DNA from: SURF-43 sp964628985
Lineage (GTDB): Bacteria; Chloroflexota; Dehalococcoidia; UBA2979
Assembly (NCBI GenBank): GCA_964628985.1
Contig: CAZVNJ010000004.1
Coordinates: forward strand, 38,092-102,091
Length of the DNA stretch: 64,000 nucleotides
Direction: 5' to 3'
Shown here in pieces: positions 40,369 to 48,997 of this stretch (position 1 is its first letter; each line of letters starts with the position of its first letter). A program made the position numbers and the translations under genes. The notes under the pieces are model-generated. The model had not been told where the DNA came from and made no database searches. It worked only from the letters and a program-made list of their open reading frames with translations.

Positions 40369-40704
40369 CTACTTGCCCTGGTCGCGCTCCTTGGCGCGCT
40401 GGAGGGCGCGGACGAGCATGCCCTTCTCGGGGATCGGCTTCCAGCCGGCCATGGTGTTGAAGTAGCGGACGCCGGCGGAGCGCTCGTCGGGTTCCCGCTC
40501 CATGTACTCGACGTCGAAGCCGTCGATGCGGATCGTCGGGGACCCCAGGCACTTCGTGGGGAGGGCCTCTTCGTCGTTCCGGATCATCGTCTCTTTGACC
40601 TCCTGGTCGGGGAGGCCGGCCTCGGCGAGCGCTTCGCGGAGCAGTTTGCGAATGTCGTCGTGGTACTTCTTGCCGAGTTCGGTCAAGACCATGGTGACTT
40701 CCAT
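40369..40704 (-). CDS. Thioredoxin-like protein lacking the N-terminal Cys pair
   Basis: A 111-residue protein; ATG 40704 follows GAGGAGGGA. The segment ALAEAGLPDQEVKETMIRND and especially CLGSPTIRIDGFDVEY matches small thioredoxin-fold proteins in which a cis-Pro loop reads F/C-LGSPT-[IV]-R-[IV]-DG. In those the N-terminus carries a Cys-Pro active site; here it is replaced by TMVLTELGKKYHDD, so the only Cys is the one before LGSPT. It may therefore bind rather than reduce. Function unknown. Confidence 0.65.
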   Translation of the reverse strand: MEVTMVLTELGKKYHDDIRKLLREALAEAGLPDQEVKETMIRNDEEALPTKCLGSPTIRIDGFDVEYMEREPDERSAGVRYFNTMAGWKPIPEKGMLVRALQRAKERDQGK

Positions 40705-40776
40705 CGAGTGTCCCTCCTCGGGTGCCGGCCTGCCTGCTGGGCCGGGCCTGGGCGGCGGCCGGCGGGTGCCGGCCGA

Positions 40777-41826
40777 TCAGTCGGTCGGGGGTGTCGCCTC
40801 CCCGCCGGGCGCATCCTCGCGCATGGGGGCAGTCTGCGCCAGTCGGTAGCGGAAATCGCAGTATGCCGCCCCCTGCATGATGGTCTGGGTGCGTTCGAGG
40901 TGCAGGCCGTCCGAGTAGCCCTCGGAGAGGGCGAAGTCGCGGCTGCACGAGAGCAGGAATCCGAGATCGGCGGCGCCCATCCGCCGGTACATCTCCGCAA
41001 AGCGGCAGCCGACCACGTTGAAGTCGAGGCGTGTGGCGTCCTGTTGCAGGGTCTCGATGGCGAGGTCGCCTCCGGCGCCGCCCCAGGAGTCCTTCACCTG
41101 CACGAAGCCAGCGAGGTCGCGCCGTCCGAGCGCCTCCGCGACGTCGTGCCCCTGCTGTCGCGCGATCGCCTCGATCGTCTCGCGGGCGATCGCGTGGGCG
41201 CGTTCGATGCCCAGTTCCCCCTCTAGGCGGCGGATGAAGGGGACGAGCACGTCGGCCTCGATGCCGCGTTGCTGGAGGAGGGTCATAGGGCGGGGCTCGA
41301 GCGGGGCGGGCCGCGGCGGGGCGGGTGCCCGACCGGCACGCCACGCCTCGACCACATCGAGGTCGTGGTCGAAGGCAAGCGGAGGGAGCGCGTCGGCGTC
41401 GAAGTAGGCGACCTCGAGGGCCTCGTCGCCGGCGACGGGATCGGCGGCGCCGGCGGGGACCGTGGCGGCGTAGGCAACGAAGACCACGGGGTCGTCCGGG
41501 CTGCTCCACGCGCCGAGCAGCCGGTCGATCCGTACCTCGACGCCCGCCTCCTCGCGCGTCTCACGTCGCGCGGCGTCCTCGAGGACTTCGCCCGCGTCGA
41601 CGAAGCCGGAGGGGAACGCCCAGCGTCCGAGCGCCGGCTCGTGGTTGCGCCGGACGAGGAGGATGCGGCCGTCGCGCTCCGCGACGACGCCGACGGCCAC
41701 CTTGGGGTCCGGGTACCAGGCGTAGCCGCAACCCTCGGTAGCGCAGCGGACGCCCGCACCCGTCTCCGGACGCGCCACGCCGCAACGCGGGCAGAATCGG
41801 GCGGGAGTCGGGAGGGGCAGCGGCAT
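40777..41826 (-). CDS. Nudix hydrolase fused to an ATC-hydrolase-like domain
   Basis: A 349-residue two-domain protein. Residues ~10-36: zinc ribbon (Cys12, 15, 28, 33; FCPRCG...CATEGC). Residues ~40-165: Nudix domain with box GFVDAGEVLEDAARRETREE followed by AGVEV, NudC/ADP-ribose pyrophosphatase-like. Residues ~180-335: a segment like L-2-amino-thiazoline-4-carboxylate hydrolase (ATC hydrolase) family proteins, RARAHAIAR-type helix ERAHAIARETIEAIARQQG and DFNVVGCRFAEMYRRMGAAD with CRF and DLGFLLSCSRDFALSEGY. The second family is thinly characterised. A fusion of the two is unusual; whether the parts share a pathway is unknown. Confidence 0.8.
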   Translation of the reverse strand: MPLPLPTPARFCPRCGVARPETGAGVRCATEGCGYAWYPDPKVAVGVVAERDGRILLVRRNHEPALGRWAFPSGFVDAGEVLEDAARRETREEAGVEVRIDRLLGAWSSPDDPVVFVAYAATVPAGAADPVAGDEALEVAYFDADALPPLAFDHDLDVVEAWRAGRAPAPPRPAPLEPRPMTLLQQRGIEADVLVPFIRRLEGELGIERAHAIARETIEAIARQQGHDVAEALGRRDLAGFVQVKDSWGGAGGDLAIETLQQDATRLDFNVVGCRFAEMYRRMGAADLGFLLSCSRDFALSEGYSDGLHLERTQTIMQGAAYCDFRYRLAQTAPMREDAPGGEATPPTD

Positions 41827-41872
41827 CGCGGGGCCTCGTGCGTTGGGTGCGTCTCGTGTGTGCGGCGTGAGG

Positions 41873-42619
41873 CTAGATGAACATGATCACGCGACGGAAC
41901 TGCTCGTGATAGCGACCGTCCGCGTCCCCCCAGTATGCGCGCATCCGGTCCATCATCTCCGGCGCGAACTGCGAGGTGTGGGCGAGCATCGCGGCGATCT
42001 TCGTCTCGATCACGTCGGTGATGTCGACGGAGAAGTTCGACTCGTTGCCGCCGAAGATGTAGAGCTCGCGGACCTTGTGCGGCTGGAGGCCCTCGGCGAT
42101 CTGCTCGGGGAAGTTGAGGCGGTCCCGAGCGGCGGGATAGACGGCGTCCACGGTGGCGAGGCCGGTGGCGCGGTGGTCCGAGTGGCTGACGAACGAGTTG
42201 TTGATGATCACCGCCTCGGGGTCGTGGGTGTAGACGGCGAACGGCCGGAACTCGCGGATCTCGCGGACGATCTCGCCGATCAGGGCGTGTGACCAGACAA
42301 GTTCGCCGTCGGTGTGGCCGAGGAAGCGGACGTCGCGCACGCCGAGGATTGCGGCGGCGGCGCGCTGCTCCTCGGCGCGCATCGCGACCAGGTCGGGCTG
42401 GCTGATCGCGGGATCCTCGGAGCCCTTGGAGCCGTCGGTGACGACGAGGTAGCGGACGTCCCAGCCAGCGCGCGCGAGCAGGGCGGCGGTGCCGGCGGCC
42501 CCGAAATCGGCGTCGTCGGGGTGGGCGGCCACGACGAGGGCGCGCCGGAACTCGCCGGCGGACTCGTCCGGATCGCCTGGCCGCTCCTGGCCGAACAGAT
42601 CTTCCAGTCCGGCGGGCAT
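41873..42619 (-). CDS. PIG-L family deacetylase (LmbE-like)
   Basis: A 248-residue zinc-dependent N-deacetylase. ATG 42619 after CGGAG is preferred; the frame is open much further upstream but without coding features. Metal ligands: AHPDD near residue 33 (His, Asp) and the late HSDHR (His). VVTDGSKGSEDP and RFLGHTDGEL are family motifs. Members act on GlcNAc-linked intermediates such as in bacillithiol, mycothiol or GPI synthesis; substrate cannot be decided here. It is divergent from lexA across a 370-base gap. Confidence 0.9.
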   Translation of the reverse strand: MPAGLEDLFGQERPGDPDESAGEFRRALVVAAHPDDADFGAAGTAALLARAGWDVRYLVVTDGSKGSEDPAISQPDLVAMRAEEQRAAAAILGVRDVRFLGHTDGELVWSHALIGEIVREIREFRPFAVYTHDPEAVIINNSFVSHSDHRATGLATVDAVYPAARDRLNFPEQIAEGLQPHKVRELYIFGGNESNFSVDITDVIETKIAAMLAHTSQFAPEMMDRMRAYWGDADGRYHEQFRRVIMFI

Positions 42620-42687
42620 CGAGGCTCCGATCTCTCCGGTGGTCCATGCTCCTGTGAGCGGGCCTCGATCGTATCCGGAGGCTCGCC

Positions 42688-42744
42688 GTGGCGACCGCTG
42701 GCGTGGCGACCGCTGGCGTGGCGACCGCGTGGCGTGGCGAACGG
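42688..42744. repeat. 15-base tandem repeat in the lexA upstream region
   Basis: GTGGCGACCGCTGGC occurs at 42688 and 42703, then a 16-base variant at 42718 and a partial GTGGCGAACGG at 42734. It lies between the PIG-L gene and the lexA promoter region. Confidence 0.7.
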
Positions 42745-42767
42745 GGGGTGAGAGTGTCGAAGGGCGG

Positions 42768-42991
42768 TTGACGAGTTGACAGAACGGGGTTAGCGTTCCG
42801 AACAGAACATGTGTGCCGCACATCTGTATCGGCCAGCGCGTGGCCCGTGCGATGCGGCGGACATGGGCCTCCGCCTTGAGGCGGGGGCAGGTTGGGCGTG
42901 CGGGTGGGGGTAAGGGGACGCGCGGACGCCGGCAAAGCCGGGCGCCCACCGTGCTGCCGCACGGAGTCGCGACGTGAGAGAGGCGTATGCC
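42768..42991 (+). promoter_or_regulatory. lexA promoter region and structured leader
   Basis: Overlapping TTGACG (42768) and TTGACA (42776) could serve as -35; the -10 is unclear. The best LexA-like site is GAAC-ATGT-GTGC (42805-42816), one base off the GAAC-N4-GTTC form, among several loose GAAC/GTTC half sites (42782, 42795, 42799). The following ~170-base leader can form three hairpins: CCGCC-TTGA-GGCGG (42871-42884), CCGGC-AAA-GCCGG (42929-42941) and CCGTGC-TGCC-GCACGG (42949-42964). I do not recognise a known riboswitch in it. Confidence 0.5.
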
Positions 42992-43624
42992 ATGTCGGAC
43001 GGATTGTCGGAGAAGCAGCAGGACATCTACCGCTTCCTGGAGCGGTTCATCGCCGAGCACGACTATCCGCCCAGCATCCGGGACATCCAGCAGGGGTGCG
43101 GTATCTCATCCACCAGCGTGGTGGACTACAACCTGAAGCGCTTGGAGGAGAAGGGGCTGATCCGGCGGGACCGCGAGGTCTCACGGGCGATCGAGCTGCT
43201 GAACGGGCAGGGCGAACGCCGACGGCGCACCGTGCAGGTGCCGCTGCTGGGCCCGATCGCGGCGGGCATCCCGATCCCCACGCACCCGGACAGCGTCGCG
43301 CCGCTGGACATCATCGAACTGACCGAGGAGCAGGTGCGCGGCAAAGCCAACCTCTACGCGCTGCGCGTCCAGGGCACCTCGATGATCGACGCGCTGATCA
43401 ATGACGGGGACATCGTGGTCCTCGAGCCACGCCAGGCGGCGGATCCGGGCGAGGTCGTGGCCGCATGGATCGTGGACCGGGGGGAGACGACGCTCAAGAA
43501 GTACTTCCCCGAGGGGCGGAAGGTCCGGCTGCAACCGATGAACGCGACGATGGCCCCCATTATGGAGGACGCGTCGAACGTGCAGGTGCAGGGGCGGCTC
43601 GTCGCCACCATCCGCTCCTTCTAA
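42992..43624 (+). CDS. lexA: SOS repressor LexA
   Basis: A 210-residue repressor. ATG 42992 follows AGAGAGG; a GTG 18 bases upstream is possible. N-terminal winged HTH: SEKQQDIYRFLERFIAEHDY and SISSTSVVDYNLKRLEEKGL-like GISSTSVVDYNLKRLEEKGL. Self-cleavage site Ala91-Gly92 in GPIAAGIP; catalytic Ser130 in VQGTSMIDALINDGD; Lys169 in ETTLKKYF. All residues for RecA-stimulated autolysis are present, so it should be functional. Its likely targets in this window are the three GAAC-N4-GTTC sites at ruvB and the two phage modules. Confidence 0.97.
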   Translation: MSDGLSEKQQDIYRFLERFIAEHDYPPSIRDIQQGCGISSTSVVDYNLKRLEEKGLIRRDREVSRAIELLNGQGERRRRTVQVPLLGPIAAGIPIPTHPDSVAPLDIIELTEEQVRGKANLYALRVQGTSMIDALINDGDIVVLEPRQAADPGEVVAAWIVDRGETTLKKYFPEGRKVRLQPMNATMAPIMEDASNVQVQGRLVATIRSF

Positions 43625-43678
43625 CGTATCCCGGGCGCCGACCGGCCGCGAGCCGGGCGGCCTGATCTGTCACGGGCG

Positions 43679-43708
43679 ACGGCCCGGCGTCCGCGGACGC
43701 CGGGCCGT
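43679..43708 (+). terminator. Terminator after lexA
   Basis: A 30-base perfect palindrome (15-base arms, left arm ACGGCCCGGCGTCCG), followed by CTCGTTCGG, 55 bases after the lexA stop. Confidence 0.82.
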
Positions 43709-43840
43709 CTCGTTCGGTAGGATCACGTGGCGAGCGTGGGACTGTGGTGTGAGGTGGCTGGTGCGGCCTCGGCCCATCGAGGGCAAGAGGGACCAGCGAT
43801 CGAGGCGTCACGCACCACGCCGAAGTGGGGGAGGCGAGCC

Positions 43841-45127
43841 GTGGCCACGACGAAGGCGATCGAGCCGGTCAGCAGCCGGTTCGACGCAGTGGTGCATCTT
43901 CCCGGCTCGAAGAGTTACACCAACCGTGCACTGCTGATCGCCGCGCTCGCGCGCGGGCGTTCGGAGATCGTCGACGCCCTGGCCTCAGATGACACGGGGT
44001 ACATGCACGCAGCACTCGAAGCGCTCGGCGTGCGCATCGAGGACCGTGACGCACACACATTTCTCGTCGAGGGTGTGGACGGTCGGTTTCCCGCCAGCGA
44101 GGCGACGATGTTCGTAGGTAACGCGGGCACTGCCGCGCGTTTCCTCACGGCGGCAGTGGCACTGGGGCACGGACGTTTCACCGTCGACGGCTCCGAGGCG
44201 ATGCGGAAGCGTCCGATCCAGCCGCTGATCGACGGGCTACGCCAACTGGGCGTGGAGATCGAGAGCCGTCTCGGCAACGGCTGCCCGCCGGTGGACCTGT
44301 CGGCGCACGGGATCCCGGGAGGGCGGGCGCTGGTGCGAGGCGACATTTCCAGCCAGTACTTCAGCGCGCTGCTGATGGCGGCCCCATATGCCGCGTCCGA
44401 CGTTGAGATCGAGGTCGAGGGTGCTCTCGTCTCCTCGCCCTATGTCGCGATGACGCTCTCGACGATGTCCGAGTTCGGGGTGGAGGCGGAGCGGGACGGC
44501 GACCGTTGGTTCCGCGTGCGCTCCGGCCAGCGGTACGAAGCGCGCACCTACGCCGTGGAGCCGGACGCTTCGGCGGCCTCGTACTTCTTCACGGCCGCGG
44601 CGGTGACGGGCGGGCGCGTAGTGGTGCCGCGGCTGGGGAGCCGGTCCGCGCAGGGGGACCTGGGCATCCTCGCGGTACTCGAGCGGATGGGGTGCCGCGT
44701 CCGGATCGACGCGGAGGCCATCGAGGTGGTGGGGCCGGAACAATTACGCGCCGTGGATGCGGACTTCACCCAAATGGGCGACGTGGCGACCTCGCTGCTG
44801 GCGATCGCGCCGTTCGCGGACGGGCCGGTGACGGTGCGCGGGATCGCCCAGACCCACTACGAGGAGAGCGACCGGCCGGTGGCTGCTGCGACGGAGTTGC
44901 GCCGGATGGGGCTCCGCGTGGAGGACGACTGGGATTCAGTGACGGTCTACCCAGGGATGCCGCAGCCAGCCGAGGTGCAGACCTATGACGATCACCGGAT
45001 GGCGATGAGCTTTGCAGTCACCGGCCTGCGGGCGCCGGGGATCCGCATCGCGCATCCGGAGTGTGTCTCCAAGACGTTCCCGGAGTACTTCGACGTCCTC
45101 CGCGAGGTGACCGCAACCGCTTCGTAG
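43841..45127 (+). CDS. aroA: 3-phosphoshikimate 1-carboxyvinyltransferase (EPSP synthase)
   Basis: A 428-residue shikimate-pathway enzyme joining PEP and shikimate-3-phosphate. GTG 43841 follows GGGGGAGG at 6 bases. Visible: VVHLPGSKSYTNRALLIAAL (substrate Lys and Ser), FVGNAGTAARFLTA (PEP site), RKRPIQPLIDGLRQLG, GDISSQYFSALLMAAP, DASAASYFFTAAAVTGG, EESDRPVAAATELRRMG and YDDHRMAMSFAV. Complete. The Lys-Ser-Tyr-Thr-Asn-Arg order is slightly unlike the common KSISNR. No other aro gene is adjacent. Confidence 0.96.
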   Translation: MATTKAIEPVSSRFDAVVHLPGSKSYTNRALLIAALARGRSEIVDALASDDTGYMHAALEALGVRIEDRDAHTFLVEGVDGRFPASEATMFVGNAGTAARFLTAAVALGHGRFTVDGSEAMRKRPIQPLIDGLRQLGVEIESRLGNGCPPVDLSAHGIPGGRALVRGDISSQYFSALLMAAPYAASDVEIEVEGALVSSPYVAMTLSTMSEFGVEAERDGDRWFRVRSGQRYEARTYAVEPDASAASYFFTAAAVTGGRVVVPRLGSRSAQGDLGILAVLERMGCRVRIDAEAIEVVGPEQLRAVDADFTQMGDVATSLLAIAPFADGPVTVRGIAQTHYEESDRPVAAATELRRMGLRVEDDWDSVTVYPGMPQPAEVQTYDDHRMAMSFAVTGLRAPGIRIAHPECVSKTFPEYFDVLREVTATAS

Positions 45128-45244
45128 GGGTGGGCGCGACCGACGGTGGCGCACTCTGAGGCGGCCCGGGGGTACCGTAGATCGAGATCGCGAGTGGACG
45201 AGCGGGCATCGATGCCCGACTCCCGGCAGGCCAGGCAGGACGAG

Positions 45245-46288
45245 ATGGCTGAGGCGACCTCCGACCCGGCGCTGGAGACGCGCACGCCCGTGCTGACGGT
45301 GCGTGACTTGCATGCTGCCTACCGCGGCGCGGAAGCGATGATCCCGGCTGTGCGGGGGGTCTCTCTGGACCTCTACGCCGGCGAGGTGCTGGCGCTGGTG
45401 GGCGAATCCGCGGCGGGGAAGTCCTCGGTGGCGCACGCGATGCTCGGCCTGCTGCCGTCGAACGCCGAGGTGAGCGGAACGATCCTGTACAACGGACGTT
45501 CCCTTCTCGACCTGAGCAGCGAGGAGCGACGGCAGGTGCGCGGCGGGGAGATTGCGATGATCTTTCAGGACGCGATGGCCGGGCTGACGCCGACCCTGCG
45601 CATCGGCGAGCAGATCGCAGAGTTGTTCCTGGCGCACGAGCGGCTGGACGCGAAGGCCGCCCGGGCCGCCGCGCTGGAGGCGTTGCGTCCGCTGCTGCCG
45701 GACGCGGAGCGCATTGTGGACGCCTACCCGTTCCAGTTGTCGGGCGGCATGGCGCAGCGCGTCATGGTGGCGATGGCGACGGCGCTGCATCCGAAGATCG
45801 TGATCGCGGACGAGCCGACGGCAAACCTGGACCCGGCGGTCCGGCTCGAGACGCTGAACTGGCTCGAGGAGATGCGCAACGCCGGTACGGCCGTGCTGCT
45901 GATCACCCATGACTTCGGCGTTGTGGCGCGACTGGCCGACCGGGTGATGGTGATGTACGCCGGGGTGGTGGCGGAAGAGGCGGACGTCTTCACCATCTTC
46001 CGGCGTCCGCGGCACCCCTACACGTACGGCCTGCTCAGCAGCCTGCCCGGAGTGATGAGCGGCGCACGGTTGACTCCGATGCGCGGTCAGCCTCCTGACC
46101 TTGCCACACTGGGGGCGGAATGCGCGTTCCTCGAGCGCTGTTCGAAGGCGATCTCCCAGTGCCGCGTGCAGCCGTCGCCGCCGCTGGTCACGCCCGAGGT
46201 GGTCGCTGGGAGCGATGTCCCGCTGGCCCCCGGCCACCGCGTAGCGTGCTTCAACCCGATGGTGGTTGACCTGCGCGAGGGGCGCTGA
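45245..46288 (+). CDS. Oligopeptide-type ABC transporter ATPase (DppD/OppD-like)
   Basis: About 347 residues from ATG 45245 (AGGACGAG upstream); ATG 45212 is an alternative. Walker A VGESAAGKSS, signature LSGGMAQR, Walker B IVIADEPTANLD, H-loop LITHDFG, then the oligopeptide-type C-terminal extension with RHPYTYGLLSSLP and a Cys group (AECAFLERCSKAISQCRV) that in relatives binds an Fe-S cluster. No partner permease, binding protein or second ATPase gene is adjacent, so it is an orphan component or works with a distant system. Confidence 0.9.
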   Translation: MAEATSDPALETRTPVLTVRDLHAAYRGAEAMIPAVRGVSLDLYAGEVLALVGESAAGKSSVAHAMLGLLPSNAEVSGTILYNGRSLLDLSSEERRQVRGGEIAMIFQDAMAGLTPTLRIGEQIAELFLAHERLDAKAARAAALEALRPLLPDAERIVDAYPFQLSGGMAQRVMVAMATALHPKIVIADEPTANLDPAVRLETLNWLEEMRNAGTAVLLITHDFGVVARLADRVMVMYAGVVAEEADVFTIFRRPRHPYTYGLLSSLPGVMSGARLTPMRGQPPDLATLGAECAFLERCSKAISQCRVQPSPPLVTPEVVAGSDVPLAPGHRVACFNPMVVDLREGR

Positions 46289-46305
46289 GCCTCAGCGCCG
46301 CCGGC

Positions 46306-47355
46306 TCAGCGCCGGGCGGAGGCCTGTGCCGGGCCGCGGATCCCCGCGAGGTGCACGACCAGCAGTTCGAGGGCGAGGACATCCGTCCGCTTCCCGGTCT
46401 TGATTTCGGTGTCGGCTTCCTCGACCGCGCGCAGGGCGGCCTCGGCTGCTGGGCGGGAGGTGGCGCGTGCCTGGCGCAGCAGCTTGGTAAGCGGGAAGCC
46501 GCGAGCGCCGGTGGCCTCCTCGATCGCGGACTCGGGGGCGCGCGCCTCGAGTAGTTCCGTGGCGCGGACGAGGTTGCGCACCTGTCGCGCGACTCGGTTG
46601 AGGATGGCGATGGGGGTCTCCGGGCTCTCCTCGAGGACGCGGCGCAGCATGACCATCGCGTGGGCAGCGCGGCCCTCGATGATCGCGTCCACGAGTTCGA
46701 ACATGCTCTCCTCCCGCGCGAGGGGGGTCATGGTCTCGACGTCTAGCGGGGTGATCGGGCGGCCCGCGGTGTACGCGACCAGCTTGTCCAGTTCAGTGGC
46801 GATCATCCGCAGGTTGGAGCCCGCAAGGTCGGCGAGCAGGGCGACTGCAGCCCGCTCGATCGGGATGCCGCGCGCGCGTGCGCGCTGTTCGGTCCAGACC
46901 TCGACTTCGCTGGGGCCTCCGTTGTACGGCCGGCGCGGGCTGAGGGCGGCACACTGCGTGACCGTGACGTTGGGCAGGCGCTTCAGGGCGGTGACCAGCG
47001 CATGGCCGCCGACGGCGTCACGGTCGCCCGCCTGCTTCGGCGGTGGCTCGAGGAGCACGAGATGGTTGGAGTCCGGCACCTGGGGTACGAAGTCGAGGAG
47101 CGGCTGCCAGGCGTCGGCGGCACCGCGCCGTCCGCCCAGCGAAGTCACGAGGCCCTCGACGACGACGAGGCGGGCGGGGGCGAGGAAGGGGAGCGCGGCG
47201 GCGTGCTGGAGGAGCGTCTGGGGCGTGAGCCCGCGGGCGGCGAGCACGGTGGTGTTCGCAGCGAGTGAGCCGTCCGTGTCGAGTGCGGCCTTGAGGGCGG
47301 CCAACGCCTCGGCAGCGGTGAACTCGTCCGGGCCGTAGATCAGGTGCAGCGGCAC
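46306..47355 (-). CDS. holA: DNA polymerase III subunit delta
   Basis: A 349-residue clamp-loader subunit. GTG 47355 follows GGGGAG; it gives PLHLIYGPDEFTAAEALAAL, the normal N-terminus. Other visible segments: PFLAPARLVVVEGLV, AAVALLADLAGSNLRMIATELDKLVAY, REESMFELVDAIIEGRAAHA and the C-terminal PLTKLLRQARATSRPAAEAAL. HolA opens the sliding clamp within the clamp-loader complex. It is the last gene of a minus-strand run from npdG (50464). Confidence 0.9.
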   Translation of the reverse strand: MPLHLIYGPDEFTAAEALAALKAALDTDGSLAANTTVLAARGLTPQTLLQHAAALPFLAPARLVVVEGLVTSLGGRRGAADAWQPLLDFVPQVPDSNHLVLLEPPPKQAGDRDAVGGHALVTALKRLPNVTVTQCAALSPRRPYNGGPSEVEVWTEQRARARGIPIERAAVALLADLAGSNLRMIATELDKLVAYTAGRPITPLDVETMTPLAREESMFELVDAIIEGRAAHAMVMLRRVLEESPETPIAILNRVARQVRNLVRATELLEARAPESAIEEATGARGFPLTKLLRQARATSRPAAEAALRAVEEADTEIKTGKRTDVLALELLVVHLAGIRGPAQASARR

Positions 47356-47386
47356 AGTGGCTCCCCGGTGACGCCGATGCTGGCGC

Positions 47387-47659
47387 CTAGTCGATCTCCA
47401 GTTGCCACCCGAACCAGGCAGCCACAGTGACGAGGGCGAAGATCGCGGTACCCGGCCACAGGAGCGTGGGGAGGAAGCCCCCGTCCATGGCCGCCGCCTG
47501 GTATCCCGCCCAGCCGAGCGCGAGGAGGGCCCCGGGGAGGGGGAGCCAGCGCGGGAATCGAGGGTCGGCGTCATCCACCAGAGCCCCGCGCAGCAGTTCG
47601 CGCGGAGTCACCGGTTCAGCCGACCGCTGCTCCCCGTCCTCGTGTTCAGCCATCGCCAC
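47387..47659 (-). CDS. Small membrane protein, unknown
   Basis: A 90-residue protein with an acidic N-terminus (AEHEDGEQRSAEPVTPRELL) and two membrane helices (about residues 40-58 and 64-84), ending FGWQLEID. ATG 47659; a second Met two residues later is equally possible. It lies between holA and the MFS gene in the same direction. No family recognised. Confidence 0.65.
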   Translation of the reverse strand: MAMAEHEDGEQRSAEPVTPRELLRGALVDDADPRFPRWLPLPGALLALGWAGYQAAAMDGGFLPTLLWPGTAIFALVTVAAWFGWQLEID

Positions 47660-47728
47660 GAGCGTACGCGCCGGGCGCAGGAGGCGTCGAGGCAGGGCGG
47701 CGCTGCGGCGATCCGTCCGGCGACCGGG

Positions 47729-48991
47729 TCAGGGGATCGCCGGCGGCAGGGGCGGCTCGACTGCGATCGGATGGGCCTCGGCAGCGGCGGAGGCGTGATC
47801 TCCAGCTCGCCACCAGATGAGAAAGATGGTGATGGAGGCGAGCGCCAGTCCAGTCGCGGCGATGGCGAGGCCAGCGCCCAGGCCGCGTCGATCGATCGCG
47901 AGGCCAAACACTGGCAGGACGGCGAATGACGTGAGATGGACGAGGACGGACGCGACGGAGAGCGCCGTCGCGCGGATCTGGTCGTCGACCCGGCGAGCGA
48001 TGTAGTCGGAGACGTAGGGCCAGAGGACGTTCCAGCCGAGGGACGGCAGGATGAACAGCGGGTAGAGCCAGATCAGGCCGCCAACTCCCGCCAGCAGCGC
48101 GAGAGCGCTCACCAGCGGCATCGTGAGGAAGATCAGGACGAGCCCGATGCGGCGCCCGAGGCGGTCCGCGATCGCGGCGCTCAGTGCCGAGAAGCCGAGC
48201 TGGGAACCGACGAAGAGGCCTAGTGACCAGACCGGGACTCCATAGGAGAGCGCGACGGGCTGCTGCGCGATCCCCATCGTCTGGATCGCGGCCGTGGTGA
48301 GCGCCATGAGCAGTGCGGTAGTGAGCAGCGTCCGCCGCCCGAGCACCTCGCGCGTCGCGCGCTTGCCGATCCGCATGAACGTGTGACGCTCGCCCTCGCG
48401 CGGTGGGTCGACGAGGCGAAAGGCGAGCAGCACGCCGACGATCGAGATCAGTCCAGAGAGCACGAAAGGCCACGAGAGGGGCACCCAGCGCACGAGGAGC
48501 GCGCCGGCGACCGTGTAGATCGCCGTGGAGCCGCCGCCGATCACGAGTTCGCGCGCCTGCCAGCGAGAGAATTCGTCGTCGCGGCCGAGCCCCTTCAAGG
48601 TGTCGAAGAGGATCGCGCTGTCGGCGCCGGAGAAGAACGCGTCGGCCACCGAGAACATCGCGTACGAGAGGAGCAGGATCGGGATCGTGGTACCGAGGCC
48701 GAAGGTGAGCATCGCACCGACGGCGACCATGGACCCCAGGATGACGCTGAGGCGCCGGCCCCAGCGGTCGGCCATCATCCCGGTGGGCACTTCACCGGCG
48801 ATGATGACCGCGGAGTAAATCGCCTGGAAGAGGAGGACTTCTCCGAGGGTGATGCCGCGTTCCTGGGTGAGGTAGACCACCCAGATCGCCTCACCCAGCC
48901 AGACCCAGCGGGTCGCCCACCAGAGCGGGAGGATGCGGAGATTGCGCTCCAGCGCCTGGCGAGGGGCGTCGTCGGCCGCCGAGGGCAGCAT
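47729..48991 (-). CDS. MFS transporter
   Basis: A 420-residue major-facilitator protein with about 12 hydrophobic segments. The cytoplasmic loop motif after helix 2 reads GMMADRWGRRLSVILGSMVA, matching the MFS G-x-x-x-D-R-x-G-R-R pattern, and a related motif (AIADRLGRRIGLVLI) recurs in the second half. The substrate is unknown. It starts 6 bases after cofE, and export of an F420-linked or unrelated compound cannot be told apart. Confidence 0.88.
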   Translation of the reverse strand: MLPSAADDAPRQALERNLRILPLWWATRWVWLGEAIWVVYLTQERGITLGEVLLFQAIYSAVIIAGEVPTGMMADRWGRRLSVILGSMVAVGAMLTFGLGTTIPILLLSYAMFSVADAFFSGADSAILFDTLKGLGRDDEFSRWQARELVIGGGSTAIYTVAGALLVRWVPLSWPFVLSGLISIVGVLLAFRLVDPPREGERHTFMRIGKRATREVLGRRTLLTTALLMALTTAAIQTMGIAQQPVALSYGVPVWSLGLFVGSQLGFSALSAAIADRLGRRIGLVLIFLTMPLVSALALLAGVGGLIWLYPLFILPSLGWNVLWPYVSDYIARRVDDQIRATALSVASVLVHLTSFAVLPVFGLAIDRRGLGAGLAIAATGLALASITIFLIWWRAGDHASAAAEAHPIAVEPPLPPAIP

Positions 48992-48997
48992 GGGGCG

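Noticed and set aside
45490..45501. CAACGGACGTTC as a LexA-type site
   Set aside because: One base off consensus and inside the coding sequence of the ABC ATPase.
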